A program made the position numbers and the translations under genes. A stretch of DNA of 64,000 nt from Alteromonas sp. KUL42 (GTDB lineage: Bacteria > Pseudomonadota > Gammaproteobacteria > Enterobacterales > Alteromonadaceae), in the NCBI RefSeq assembly GCF_006538325.1, contig NZ_BJKK01000004.1:299141-363140 (forward strand), read 5' to 3'. Below, piece after piece: positions 38,417 through 46,909 of the stretch (its first letter is position 1; each line of letters starts with the position of its first letter). Under the pieces are notes generated by a model that searched no databases, was not told the DNA's origin, and saw only the letters and a list, made by a program, of their open reading frames with translations.

Positions 38417-38824
38417 ATGAGTAATATATCTGAGAAAAAAGCAAAGACATTTCTTGTTAAATTCATGATGTACATTGCTATGTTTTTAGTTGTTTTGGGG
38501 ATGTCAGTAGTAATCAATGAGACAAATAACTTGTCTTCATATACAACAGCATTACTTGCCGTAACGCCTATCATTCCCGTTATATTTTTATTGCGATTAG
38601 TCGTGGCTCACTACCGCTCTTTAGATGAGTATATTCAAAGCGTAATGGGAGAAAGCTTGCTCTGGGCAGTGGGTATCGTCGGATGCAGCGCAATGGCGTA
38701 TGGTTTGGCGGCAGAAATGATAGAGTTACCCAGCTTTAGTCCAGCGTTCATGTTGCCAGCAATAGCGTTTACCTTCGGGGTAGCGCAATATTTCCAGCTT
38801 AAGAGTGATTTTAATGAAGAATAG
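38417..38824 (+). CDS. Membrane protein paired with XRE regulator
   Basis: A 135-residue protein with four hydrophobic segments (MYIAMFLVVLGMSVVI, AVTPIIPVIFLLRLVV, LWAVGIVGCSAMAYGLA, FMLPAIAFTFGVAQYF). ATG 38417 has GGAG seven bases before it; an upstream ATG at 38405 has none. The gene overlaps the small XRE regulator by 11 bases. Such membrane-protein/XRE pairs are common in bacteria, but the biochemical role is unknown; the protein itself is not recognised beyond that arrangement. Confidence 0.8.
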   Translation: MSNISEKKAKTFLVKFMMYIAMFLVVLGMSVVINETNNLSSYTTALLAVTPIIPVIFLLRLVVAHYRSLDEYIQSVMGESLLWAVGIVGCSAMAYGLAAEMIELPSFSPAFMLPAIAFTFGVAQYFQLKSDFNEE

Positions 38825-39008
38825 ATTACGGGTACTTCGAGCTGAAAAAGGTTGGTCTCAGGCAGATTTGGCAGAGAAATTAAATGTATCTCGACAAGCA
38901 ATCAACGCGGTAGAAACGAGCAAGCACGACCCATCATTGACGCTCGCTTTTGCTTTGGCTGAGGTATTTGAGCAACGCATTGAAGATATCTTTGACCCTA
39001 AAGCATAA
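38814..39008 (+). CDS. Small XRE/Cro-type transcriptional regulator
   Basis: A 64-residue protein that is almost entirely a helix-turn-helix domain (MKNRLRVLRAEKGWSQADLAEKLNVSRQAINAVETSKHDPSL). The closing ALAEVFEQRIEDIFDP is the typical end of the YozG/immunity-repressor-like group. ATG 38814 is chosen over GTG 38805. It is translated from within the end of the membrane protein gene and probably autoregulates the pair through the inverted repeat upstream. Confidence 0.9.
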   Translation: MKNRLRVLRAEKGWSQADLAEKLNVSRQAINAVETSKHDPSLTLAFALAEVFEQRIEDIFDPKA

Positions 39009-39028
39009 CAACTATTTATGCTTTAGGG
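38996..39028. terminator. Strong hairpin at the end of the XRE gene
   Basis: CCCTAAAGCATAA / TTATGCTTTAGGG, a 13-bp perfect stem with a 7-base loop, which includes the XRE stop codon. It lies between convergent genes. No T run follows (GGG instead), so it may be an mRNA-stabilising hairpin rather than an intrinsic terminator. Confidence 0.5.
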
Positions 39029-39033
39029 GGCCG

Positions 39034-39591
39034 CTAAGGGATGACAGACTGACTAACCCAAGTTCCTTCGCTGTTTTGATAAAACCATTCACGACACTGT
39101 GGATTACCGCGTAAATTCAGGTAATCCACTTTATTTATTTGTAGTAATAACACACAAAAGTGCGAGGGGACGTTTTGAAAATCACCTACCACTTGTAATG
39201 CGCTGTCGCTGGTTCGTTCACTTCCCGGGTTGCCCCATAAAAATTGCTTCTTACCCGCATCAGACAATTTATTCCAATGCGCTGAGACTAACGGCTGATC
39301 GTCTAAAACGGTGACAATGCTTCCTGTACAACGAAAGCGATATTGCTCCCGTGTTTTCGCAAAGTACCAACATGCTTCTGCATGTTGGTTTTGCATGAGT
39401 TGTTGATATTTCTCAGTGCGGGTATCTGAAACCACTACCAATTGGTTGTTATCAGTTAACCCTCGATACACTACTGTTCGACAAAAAGGGAAGCCATCTT
39501 TATCGACTGTCGCTAACTGAAAGTAACGACTTTCAGGCGTACTGCGGGTTTGATGCAGACTTTTGGTGAGACTTTGTTTCCACTGTGGCAT
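39034..39591 (-). CDS. Pyridoxamine 5'-phosphate oxidase-family FMN-binding protein
   Basis: A 185-residue flavin split-barrel protein. RYFQLATVDKDGFPFCRTVVYRGL is the FMN-binding start, followed by SDTRTEKYQQL and ACWYFAKTREQYRFRCTG, the Alr4036/Npun_R5749-type signature of the PNPOx family. True PdxH is longer and has a distinct C-terminal domain; here the C-terminus (NKVDYLNLRGNPQCREWFYQNSEGTW) partly resembles it. Substrate unknown. It ends 26 bases after the XRE gene (convergent). Confidence 0.84.
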   Translation of the reverse strand: MPQWKQSLTKSLHQTRSTPESRYFQLATVDKDGFPFCRTVVYRGLTDNNQLVVVSDTRTEKYQQLMQNQHAEACWYFAKTREQYRFRCTGSIVTVLDDQPLVSAHWNKLSDAGKKQFLWGNPGSERTSDSALQVVGDFQNVPSHFCVLLLQINKVDYLNLRGNPQCREWFYQNSEGTWVSQSVIP

Positions 39592-39611
39592 TCCCTTCCC
39601 CCTTTGTGTAT

Positions 39612-40391
39612 TTATGCTGCTTGCATTTTTGCACGAGAAAACAAGGTGTAAAAATTCTCTGTGGTAATACGGGCAAGTTCCGCCACAGACACTCCTTTAA
39701 GTTCAGCAATAAATTCAGCGACCTCTACTACATAGCCTGGCTGATTTTGCTTTCCTCGGTGCGGTACAGGGGCCAACCATGGTGAGTCAGTTTCAATCAG
39801 TAATCGTTCTAATGGAACGGCTTTTACCACTTCACGTAATTCATCAGCAGAGTTAAATGTAACAATGCCAGATATAGAAATGTAAAAGCCCATATCAATT
39901 GCTGCTTGTGCCATTTCCAATGACTCAGTAAAACAGTGAAGTACGCCAACTGTATGCGGTGCTTTGTGTGTGCGGAGTAAGTTTATCGTATCCTCCCGTG
40001 CATCTCGGGTATGTATGATTAGTGGCTTTCGTGTTTCGTTGGCCACTTTGATATGGTCGATAAACGATGTTAATTGCACTTCTTTGCTTTCTGGGCTGTA
40101 AAAATAGTCTAACCCCGTTTCGCCAATGGCTACCACTTCATCTCGTTGTGCCTTTTCTAACAGTTCTTCATAGGTACATGCATCGTCTTGATGCAGTGGA
40201 TGGACACCACAAGATACAGACACATCGTCAAATTGCGCGACTGTGTCTAACATACTGTCGTAGTCTTTAACCGATACACAAACACACAAAAAGTGCTCAA
40301 CACCGCGAGTTCTCGCAAAATCTAAGGTTTCTGCCAGTGCTTGTGGCCCTTGCTTTAATCTATCTAAATGACAATGAGAATCTACAAACAA
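39612..40391 (-). CDS. tatD: TatD family metal-dependent hydrolase
   Basis: A 259-residue TIM-barrel hydrolase. FVDSHCHLDRL gives the HxH metal motif, GETGLDYFY the Glu ligand, IHTRDA, GVLHCFTES and ETDSPWLAP the remaining ligands. TatD/YcfH enzymes are DNases or 3'-5' exonucleases or, for some, D-aminoacyl-hydrolases. It is the last gene of the tmk-holB-tatD series; holB lies 201 bases upstream. Confidence 0.94.
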   Translation of the reverse strand: MFVDSHCHLDRLKQGPQALAETLDFARTRGVEHFLCVCVSVKDYDSMLDTVAQFDDVSVSCGVHPLHQDDACTYEELLEKAQRDEVVAIGETGLDYFYSPESKEVQLTSFIDHIKVANETRKPLIIHTRDAREDTINLLRTHKAPHTVGVLHCFTESLEMAQAAIDMGFYISISGIVTFNSADELREVVKAVPLERLLIETDSPWLAPVPHRGKQNQPGYVVEVAEFIAELKGVSVAELARITTENFYTLFSRAKMQAA

Positions 40392-40479
40392 ATTACACCT
40401 GTATAACTAATGAAAAAATGAAAAACGTTGGTCAAAGCTAAACTGCAATACGCATTTATGTATATAAGGTTCAAAATTA

Positions 40480-40575
40480 AGGGTTAGGAAGTTAACCTGA
40501 TGCTCACGTTTTTTTGCTTTAGGTTTTTTGCGTTAGGCTTTTTACCTTATGCTTTTTGCCCCCAAATCGCCTGCC
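40480..40575. repeat. Degenerate T-rich repeats in holB-tatD spacer
   Basis: Three imperfect copies of a roughly 15-base unit (GCTTTAGGTTTTTTG, GTTAGGCTTTTTAC, TTATGCTTTTTGCC). On the minus strand these are A-rich. No gene is present in the 201-base spacer where some gammaproteobacteria carry pilZ. Confidence 0.5.
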
Positions 40576-40592
40576 CTAATTTTTTCCTTTTA

Positions 40593-41474
40593 CTAGCGCT
40601 GAAATTGCTTTAGCAAACCAAATAGCACCATAGATTTATTTACCCCCGGGTGCTGTAGGGTTTTAACGGCGTCTACGCAAGCCTTATAACGCACATAATC
40701 ATCTGGCTGCTGACGTTGCATGAAACGCTCGTGAGCATGTTGTTGGCACCAAAGTGCAACTTGGCCCGCGTTATCCTTCCATTTATTGGCCAGCATTTGC
40801 GGTTGCTTATCAGCGTCGCCTGCTAAAAGAGCCCGCATACCATCACTAAATAGGCGATAGCTGAAATCATCTTCACCACTCAATGCATCTTCCACACTAA
40901 GCGGAGCATTGCCGTACGCCCCTAATAGCGCAGGGCTCACATCATTAAACCCCTTCTGCACTAAATACTGCATACTCTCTTGCTCCGTAGGCAGGCCAAG
41001 GGTGTGTTTCTCACAACGACTTAAAATCGTGGGCATGAGCTTATTAACACTGTTTGTTATCAGTATTAAGTAGGTATTTAACGTCGGCTCTTCAAGTGTT
41101 TTCAATAAGGCATTCGACGCAGCTTCTGTCATTGAATCCGCTTTGGGGATCAACAACACTTTATTCCCTCCCATTTGCGCTGTGCCAATTAGTTTCGCAA
41201 TGCCTTCTCGAATTTTATCCACCCCTAGTTGCTTCTCGCTTTCAAGAATGTGAAAGTCTGGATGGTTACCAGCTTGGCGTAAATTACAACTTTGACATTG
41301 GCCACAGGGACCTTGTACCGATGACTGCTTACATAGCAAAGTGTGACTCAACTCAAGCGCCAATTGAAATTTTCCAATTCCTTTGACGCCACTAAATAAC
41401 AAACCGTGGTGAAGTGACTTAGCCAAATAGCGCGTTGTCAGTGAGGTATAAATACTAGAGAACCAAGGTAACAT
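40593..41474 (-). CDS. holB: DNA polymerase III subunit delta prime
   Basis: A 293-residue AAA+ clamp-loader subunit. The modified Walker A is GVKGIGK, followed by the four-Cys zinc module (C x8 CGQCQSC) and the SRC sensor (TILSRCEKHTL). The KTLEEPTLNTYLILITN stretch is strongly conserved. It joins the DnaX complex to load the beta clamp. Its ATG overlaps the tmk TGA (TGATG), so it is translationally coupled to tmk. Confidence 0.95.
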   Translation of the reverse strand: MLPWFSSIYTSLTTRYLAKSLHHGLLFSGVKGIGKFQLALELSHTLLCKQSSVQGPCGQCQSCNLRQAGNHPDFHILESEKQLGVDKIREGIAKLIGTAQMGGNKVLLIPKADSMTEAASNALLKTLEEPTLNTYLILITNSVNKLMPTILSRCEKHTLGLPTEQESMQYLVQKGFNDVSPALLGAYGNAPLSVEDALSGEDDFSYRLFSDGMRALLAGDADKQPQMLANKWKDNAGQVALWCQQHAHERFMQRQQPDDYVRYKACVDAVKTLQHPGVNKSMVLFGLLKQFQR

Positions 41475-42121
41475 CAGTCATCACGCTTTAACGTAGGTTG
41501 AACACTGCGTGCATAGCGCTCAACAATTTCAATAACATCTTGATGCACCTTTTTCATTGGCTGCATAGCACTAACAACATTAATGCTGTCATCCTCTTTC
41601 GCCAATGCTAAATATCGCTCACGAGTACGCTCAAAAAAAGCCAATCCAGCTTGCTCTATACGATCGAGTTCGCCGCGACCACGGGCCCGAGCCAAGCCCT
41701 CTGCAGGTTCAACGTCTAAATAAATCGTTAAATCAGGTTTAAAACCTTTTAGTGCTATATGACTGATGGCCGACATAGTGTCTGCGCTCACACCTCGGCC
41801 ACCACCTTGATAGGCTTGAGAGGACAAATCGTGCCTATCACCCACTACCCACTTGCCGTCGTTCAGTGCCGGCAATATACGATTGGTCAGTAGCTGTACT
41901 CGTGCGGCATACATCAACAGTAACTCAGTTTCCTCAGCAACAGATTCACCCCAATCGTGCTTAACACATTCCCTAATGGCTTCTGCCATTGGTGTACCAC
42001 CGGGTTCGCGAGTTTGCTCAACCGTTTTTCCCGATGCCGTTAGCGCATCAACAATTAGGCTTATCACCGAGCTCTTTCCCGCACCTTCTAAGCCTTCTAC
42101 AACAATAAATTTTCCGCGCAT
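41474..42121 (-). CDS. tmk: Thymidylate kinase
   Basis: A 215-residue dTMP kinase: P-loop GLEGAGKSS, REPGGTP, the DRH variant of the DRY/H motif in GDRHDLSSQAYQGGGRG, and the LID ARGRGELDRIE. It converts dTMP to dTDP. Start ATG 42121. In this genome it is separated from mltG, its usual upstream neighbour, by a 2.7-kb segment carrying other genes. Confidence 0.96.
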   Translation of the reverse strand: MRGKFIVVEGLEGAGKSSVISLIVDALTASGKTVEQTREPGGTPMAEAIRECVKHDWGESVAEETELLLMYAARVQLLTNRILPALNDGKWVVGDRHDLSSQAYQGGGRGVSADTMSAISHIALKGFKPDLTIYLDVEPAEGLARARGRGELDRIEQAGLAFFERTRERYLALAKEDDSINVVSAMQPMKKVHQDVIEIVERYARSVQPTLKRDD

Positions 42122-42610
42122 GTATTTTTCTTTATCTCTTTCTTGTTTTTACGTAGCCGCTTAATCCGTTCAAACTTCACAGTAATTAGCGGTTTAGCTG
42201 ATATTTTCGAACCGCGGCATTATGTGCTTCCAACGTTGTGGAAAACTGATGGGTACCATCACCTCTAGCCACAAAGTATAACGCATCTGTTTGCTCAGGC
42301 ATAAGGGCAGCTACTATTGCTTACGTGATTTTTGGTATATACGAGCTCAAATAACAACTCTCAGTGCTAACCAGCCCGCTGGAACATTTAACATATTGCG
42401 AAACATTGTTTCATTAGACAATGTGGGTCTCTTCAGAATTAAATTCTGCATCTAATTGTTACGATCGTAAGCAATTTTTCAATACTTTATATCGATAACC
42501 AAACATCAGCACAAAATTAAGAAATTTTGAAAGTTTATTTTTCAACATAAGGTCTACTATCCGATTTTATTAGCTATATGTCATCCTTAATCAATAATAG
42601 GAACCTGTTG
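42122..42610. other. Intergenic region with duplicated mltG 3' end
   Basis: 489 bases between tmk and the plus-strand chemoreceptor. Bases 42185-42322 are a near-copy of the mltG 3' end (see the pseudogene entry). The rest is AT-rich, without a gene; it must hold the promoter of the chemoreceptor. Confidence 0.6.
42185..42322 (-). pseudogene. Truncated duplicate of the mltG 3' end
   Basis: These 138 bases match 44809-44946 (the true mltG 3' end) with 6 differences by my count. Read on the minus strand they encode AIVAALMPEQTDALYFVARG then DGTHQFSTTLEAHNAAVRKYQLNR and a stop, identical to the real MltG C-terminus except R for K. The fragment has no start and is 63 bases from tmk, where the mltG end normally sits. 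It marks the edge of an insertion. Confidence 0.93.
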
Positions 42611-43726
42611 ATGACCGAAACCACTATTTCTACTTCTCATTTATCTTGGGTAGATTTTGCATTCAGAAGAGAATTAATCAAACGTTCGTTCACTGTAGCG
42701 CTCATAGTAGGCAGTATTTTAAATATTATTAATCAATTTGACGGTTTGTTTTTTGGGGCAACAATCACCTGGTCAAAGCTGTTTCTAACCTATTGCGTAC
42801 CGTACTGTGTAACAACATATTCAGGAGCAAGCAGTTCATACAAATGCGCGATAGAACAAATGGAGTTAAAGAAAAACTGTATTGAACATGCCGATATAGT
42901 CAATTTCAACGAACCTGCTAAAACAGAAATTAAAACTTTCGCAGAACAAATTGAGCAAAATGCACATAATGTAAACATTGCCTCGACTCAACGCGTAATA
43001 TTTGTGGAAGACCTAGCATCAACTGCACGTCTAACAATCGAAACAAACGAAATGCTCATAAAAGAAACTGAGCAAAGTAAACTGCGTTTGGATGATATGG
43101 TGAATGCGTTTAACGCGGTTTGTCATCAAATACAAAATATAACTGCTGAAATCAATAATGCTTATATTGCAGGTACAAAATTAACAAGTCAGCTCGATGA
43201 ATTCTTGGCTGAGTTTAAAAGTATCTCAACGTTAGCCGTAGAAATTTCAGGTACATCTGAACAAACGAATTTGCTCGCGCTCAATGCAGCGATAGAAGCA
43301 GCTCGGGCAGGAGAAGCTGGTAGAGGCTTTGCCGTAGTTGCTGATGAAGTTAAAGCCCTTGCACAGAAAACGAAACAAAACTCAGAGCAAATTAATTCAC
43401 ACTTAAATAAACTGTCTGAAAAACAAAACAATGTCAGCCAAGCGTTAACACAACTAAATACGTATATGGTAAACGCAACATCGGCAACAGATGCCAGCGG
43501 AAACTCCATCCAAACCTCGACCCATTCGGTTTCAAAAGCTTCAGAAGACGTAGTTACTAAACTAAACCACTTCAATAAGTCACTTACTGAAGTTGGAGAA
43601 AAACTGAATTTAGTTGCTGGTAATGTTGATTCGCTCGCAGAAGACACATCTAAAGCGGTTAAAGGTTCAGCTAGAAATAAAGAGCTAGCGAGTAGCATAC
43701 TAAATTTATTGGATAAAATTCACTGA
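42611..43726 (+). CDS. Chemoreceptor with NrtS-like two-TM membrane module
   Basis: A 371-residue protein. Residues about 20-72 ([52 protein letters not shown]) form two TM segments and resemble the small nitrate/nitrite transporter NrtS (INQ motif, LTY-VPY-VTTY). There is no periplasmic sensor and no recognisable HAMP. A helical linker leads to the MCP signalling domain with tip [20 protein letters not shown] at about 215-250. ATG 42611 has AGGAA before it; ATG 42578 has no ribosome site. It lies in the segment inserted between mltG and tmk. The NrtS similarity is from memory of the family, not a search. Confidence 0.8.
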   Translation: MTETTISTSHLSWVDFAFRRELIKRSFTVALIVGSILNIINQFDGLFFGATITWSKLFLTYCVPYCVTTYSGASSSYKCAIEQMELKKNCIEHADIVNFNEPAKTEIKTFAEQIEQNAHNVNIASTQRVIFVEDLASTARLTIETNEMLIKETEQSKLRLDDMVNAFNAVCHQIQNITAEINNAYIAGTKLTSQLDEFLAEFKSISTLAVEISGTSEQTNLLALNAAIEAARAGEAGRGFAVVADEVKALAQKTKQNSEQINSHLNKLSEKQNNVSQALTQLNTYMVNATSATDASGNSIQTSTHSVSKASEDVVTKLNHFNKSLTEVGEKLNLVAGNVDSLAEDTSKAVKGSARNKELASSILNLLDKIH

Positions 43727-43842
43727 CAACGATACATAAGATGCTATAGCCAATGGTACGCTTAAACCTTATTCAGCCACTAGAGCCTGTTTGTCATTGT
43801 TCAAATTCGCCTCTAACAGCTCAATAATTAAATTGCATTTGA

Positions 43843-44541
43843 TTATCGGTGGGGTTCTGCTTGAGTATTCAAGCTTTCCTTAATTTGGTCAGATTTGAAT
43901 AACAGTAGCATTGAAATACTCCCAAACCAGAAACAGTGGAGTGCGACATAACACATCACAAGTATATAAAACTGATAAAACAAAATGAGAAAACCAAGTA
44001 GGCCAACGATAATACCTAGTAGACATACTGATTTGTGAACTAATTTCTTTGACCATAACCAGGTATTTAAAAGTAGTAACCAAATATCACAGGAGAACTC
44101 TGTACTGCCTCGTAGTTTTTGGAGGACCATGATAAAGGCTTGAAACTGTAGCTGGCTATTACCATAAGGGGTCGCAGACATTTGACTTAATAAGCCTAAA
44201 ATTTCTGCTAACCCCACAGAAATGCAATATGAAGCGGAAAGAATACTGGTCAGATTAATCAAGAGTTCTTTGATACTAAACTGACTCCTGATTAACCCCG
44301 TTATTGAGAAACTAAAAAATGCAAGTGACAAACCAAATACAAGCCAATCAATGATATACCAAAGTATCAGCAGAGCACTATGCTTGTTGATGAGTTGCTG
44401 TCTAGCGTCTAGATCAGTTAAAAATTCAGGTTGGATGATAAAAATGACAGTCCACCCAATGGCAATGCTTGTCGCACACAAACACCCCCATACCGGTGCG
44501 TAATTAGTAGATCTTAGCTTAAGATTCGTGTGAAGGTACAT
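43843..44541 (-). CDS. Unknown six-TM membrane protein
   Basis: A 232-residue integral membrane protein, not recognised. Hydrophobic segments lie at about residues 13-36, 55-82, 90-120, 150-168, 172-195 and 200-215. ATG 44541 is used; the frame remains open to a TTG at 44595. It is convergent with the chemoreceptor (116 bases between stops) and inside the same inserted segment. Low-complexity hydrophobic composition and AT-rich codons stand out against the neighbouring housekeeping genes. Whether it works with the chemoreceptor is unknown. Confidence 0.68.
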   Translation of the reverse strand: MYLHTNLKLRSTNYAPVWGCLCATSIAIGWTVIFIIQPEFLTDLDARQQLINKHSALLILWYIIDWLVFGLSLAFFSFSITGLIRSQFSIKELLINLTSILSASYCISVGLAEILGLLSQMSATPYGNSQLQFQAFIMVLQKLRGSTEFSCDIWLLLLNTWLWSKKLVHKSVCLLGIIVGLLGFLILFYQFYILVMCYVALHCFWFGSISMLLLFKSDQIKESLNTQAEPHR

Positions 44542-44809
44542 ATGATGGCTTAAATACTTTTGGCGCACTATAAACAGCGAAAAAACAAAGCTCAACGCTT
44601 TAATTGTAAAAAGTTTTTTAAATTAGATATTTAGAGTAAATCCCAAATTAAGAGCTTGTAACTGCTTCTAGGTAACTCCTATTTAGTTTATGCATCGTTA
44701 AACTAGCCTAGAGCCTGTGTATCTTCGTTCAGTTTTTTGTTTTGGCGGTCAAAATTGCCCAGCCCCACTGGAGCATGGCCGTTATCTGCTGACATTTTTG
44801 ATATAGCTA

Positions 44810-45835
44810 TTAACGGTTTAGCTGATATTTTCGAACCGCGGCATTATGTGCTTCCAACGTTGTAGAAAACTGATGGGTACCATCACCTTTAGCCACAAAG
44901 TATAACGCATCTGTTTGCTCAGGCATAAGAGCTGCTACAATTGCTTCTTTTCCTGCCATCGCAATTGGCGTAGGCGGTAACCCTTTTATTACATAAGTAT
45001 TGTATGGTGTGGCTGTGCGCAAGTGTTTACGTGTTATGTTGCCGTCGAAATCTGCGCCAATACCGTAAATAACAGTGGGGTCTGTTTGAAGGCGCATATT
45101 ATTATTGAGCCTATTTACAAAAACCCCCGCTATTTGCTCGCGTTCAGAAGGTACTGCGGTTTCCTTTTCTATAATACTGGCAAGGATCAACGCTTCATAA
45201 GGCGTGGTAAGTGGCAACTCCAGTGCTCTATTGCGCCATGCTTCAGCGGTAAAATTAACCAGCGCACGGTGAGCACGGCGCAAAATATCACTGGCATGTG
45301 TTCCTTTGGTGAAAAAATACGTGTCGGCTAAATACAGCCCTTCATAATGTTCTACCTCATCGCAGCACCAATCTACACCATTTGAAGACGTTGTATCTGA
45401 CAGACTTTGTTCATCGATATCAAAGGTTATTTCGCCATGTCCTTGTAGGGTCTCTAACCACTGGGAAAGTGTTAACCCCTCCACTAGGCTTACCGCAAAT
45501 AAGTGTTCTTCACCCTGAGTAAATACCGTGAAGGCATCGACCAAGGAAAGATTAGGAGACAGTAAATAAGTACCAGATTTAACAGACGTGTTACCCGCGA
45601 AGAACTTTAACCACACTTTGGCAATAAATGGGGATACCTGTGTAACCCCATTATTTCTGAGTTGTTTAACTATTCGGTATGCATTACTGCCCTTTTCAAT
45701 GGTGAAAAACGTGTCGTGCTCAATTGTAAGTGGGCGCGTAACCATGTTTGAAATATACAGTACGCTGCCAGCAATACTCACGGTTCCAATAAACAACATC
45801 GCTATAAGCAAAATAATAATTCGCTTCATTCCCAT
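44810..45835 (-). CDS. mltG: Endolytic peptidoglycan transglycosylase MltG
   Basis: A 341-residue YceG-like protein: an N-terminal TM (RIIILLIAMLFIGTVSIAGSVLY), a LysM-like part, then the catalytic domain with the Glu in LILASIIEKETAVPSEREQIAGVFVNRL and RLQTDPTVIYGIG. It cuts nascent glycan strands and sets their length. Start either ATG 45835 or the second ATG two codons on; AAAGGA lies before the first. It is preceded by pabC in the usual order. The last 46 codons are the ones duplicated near tmk. Confidence 0.95.
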   Translation of the reverse strand: MGMKRIIILLIAMLFIGTVSIAGSVLYISNMVTRPLTIEHDTFFTIEKGSNAYRIVKQLRNNGVTQVSPFIAKVWLKFFAGNTSVKSGTYLLSPNLSLVDAFTVFTQGEEHLFAVSLVEGLTLSQWLETLQGHGEITFDIDEQSLSDTTSSNGVDWCCDEVEHYEGLYLADTYFFTKGTHASDILRRAHRALVNFTAEAWRNRALELPLTTPYEALILASIIEKETAVPSEREQIAGVFVNRLNNNMRLQTDPTVIYGIGADFDGNITRKHLRTATPYNTYVIKGLPPTPIAMAGKEAIVAALMPEQTDALYFVAKGDGTHQFSTTLEAHNAAVRKYQLNR

Positions 45836-45898
45836 TCATTCCTTTCATTACTACTTTTAGCTGTTGTGTTGCTTTCTGTTAGCTTTACTTAGGCTCTT

Positions 45899-46774
45899 CT
45901 ACTTTCCATACACCGCGATACGCAACAAACTCTGAAGGTATCTTATAGCTGCGTTATCTATATTGTAATCCACCCAATGTTCGTCATTAAACGCAATACG
46001 TTTAACCGGCATAACGCCCATTAGCGCATTGGTCACAACAACAGCCTCGGCTTCTTCAACCGACTTTAGGGAATATTCTCCCACGTGCAAAGGCGCATTT
46101 TCATTATGAAGGGCCTGAACCAGCGCTTGTCTAACTACACCATTAACGCCACACCCTTTTAGCGAAGGTGTATACCATGTGCCGTGAGCGAAAAAAAACA
46201 CATTTCCCGCACTTGCTTCAATAACATTGTCTTGAGTGTCACAAACAATGGCATCATCCACGCCCTTTGCGACTACTTCCTGTTTTACTAAAACTTGCTC
46301 TAACCTATTCAAATGCTTTACACCTGCGAGTAAAGGTTGAATAGCAAGTGTAGTTTGTGCGCAAATTAGTGATAAGCCAGATTTTTCAAGTGAGGCGTAG
46401 TTCGCTGGGTAGGCATGCTGACTAAATCGAACAATTGGCGGAGTGTGTTTGTCTCGCGCATATCCTCGTCCAGAATCGCCACCTGAAACATGTACTTTTA
46501 ATACGTATCTATCATCATTCGACGAATCAGCATGAAGGTTACTTTGAAGGGCATCGACTTTTAAGCGCTCTATCTCATTACAAATAGCTGGCATAAGCCT
46601 ATTCTGCTCAAGTTGAAGACCAATAGCATTTGCATCGTGGCACAAACGCATAAGATGCAAGTCGATAAGCTGAGGCGTATAGTTTTCAACACAAATCGTA
46701 GTGAAAACTCCATCGCCATAATTGAACGCGCGATCGGAAGCTAAAATGAGAGTATCACTCGGTACTATTTTCAC
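45899..46774 (-). CDS. pabC: Aminodeoxychorismate lyase PabC
   Basis: A 291-residue fold-type IV PLP enzyme: SDRAFNYGDGVFTTICVEN, the Schiff-base lysine in LLAGVKHLNRLEQVLVK, and VIEASAGNVFFF near the phosphate site. It releases pyruvate from aminodeoxychorismate to give p-aminobenzoate for folate. It begins with GTG 46774. Between fabF and mltG, the canonical site of pabC, which separates it from the related dat gene at 4176-5042. Confidence 0.94.
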   Translation of the reverse strand: MKIVPSDTLILASDRAFNYGDGVFTTICVENYTPQLIDLHLMRLCHDANAIGLQLEQNRLMPAICNEIERLKVDALQSNLHADSSNDDRYVLKVHVSGGDSGRGYARDKHTPPIVRFSQHAYPANYASLEKSGLSLICAQTTLAIQPLLAGVKHLNRLEQVLVKQEVVAKGVDDAIVCDTQDNVIEASAGNVFFFAHGTWYTPSLKGCGVNGVVRQALVQALHNENAPLHVGEYSLKSVEEAEAVVVTNALMGVMPVKRIAFNDEHWVDYNIDNAAIRYLQSLLRIAVYGK

Positions 46775-46842
46775 TACAGGCTCTTGCTTGTGCTGGACTT
46801 GATGCTATCTGGGGAGTATACCAAGATGCTGAGAGCAAACAA

Positions 46843-46868
46843 GAAAGGCGGCATAATTGCCGCCTTTC
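46843..46868 (-). terminator. Hairpin between fabF and pabC
   Basis: Stem GAAAGGCGGCA / TGCCGCCTTTC with loop TAAT. On the minus strand it is followed by a weak T-rich tail (TTGTTT), so it may partly terminate after fabF and lower pabC expression. Confidence 0.6.
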
Positions 46869-46909
46869 TGAACTTAATCGATGGTTAATTAATGCTTTAT
46901 CAATAAAGC

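Noticed and set aside
43780..44718. 11-bp direct repeat CTAGAGCCTGT at 43780 and 44708 as ends of a mobile unit
   Set aside because: Too short and without inverted structure or an associated enzyme; chance cannot be excluded.
42122..44809. The mltG-tmk insertion as an IS or prophage
   Set aside because: No transposase, integrase, terminal inverted repeats or phage genes; the flanking repeats are a mltG fragment, not target-site duplications.
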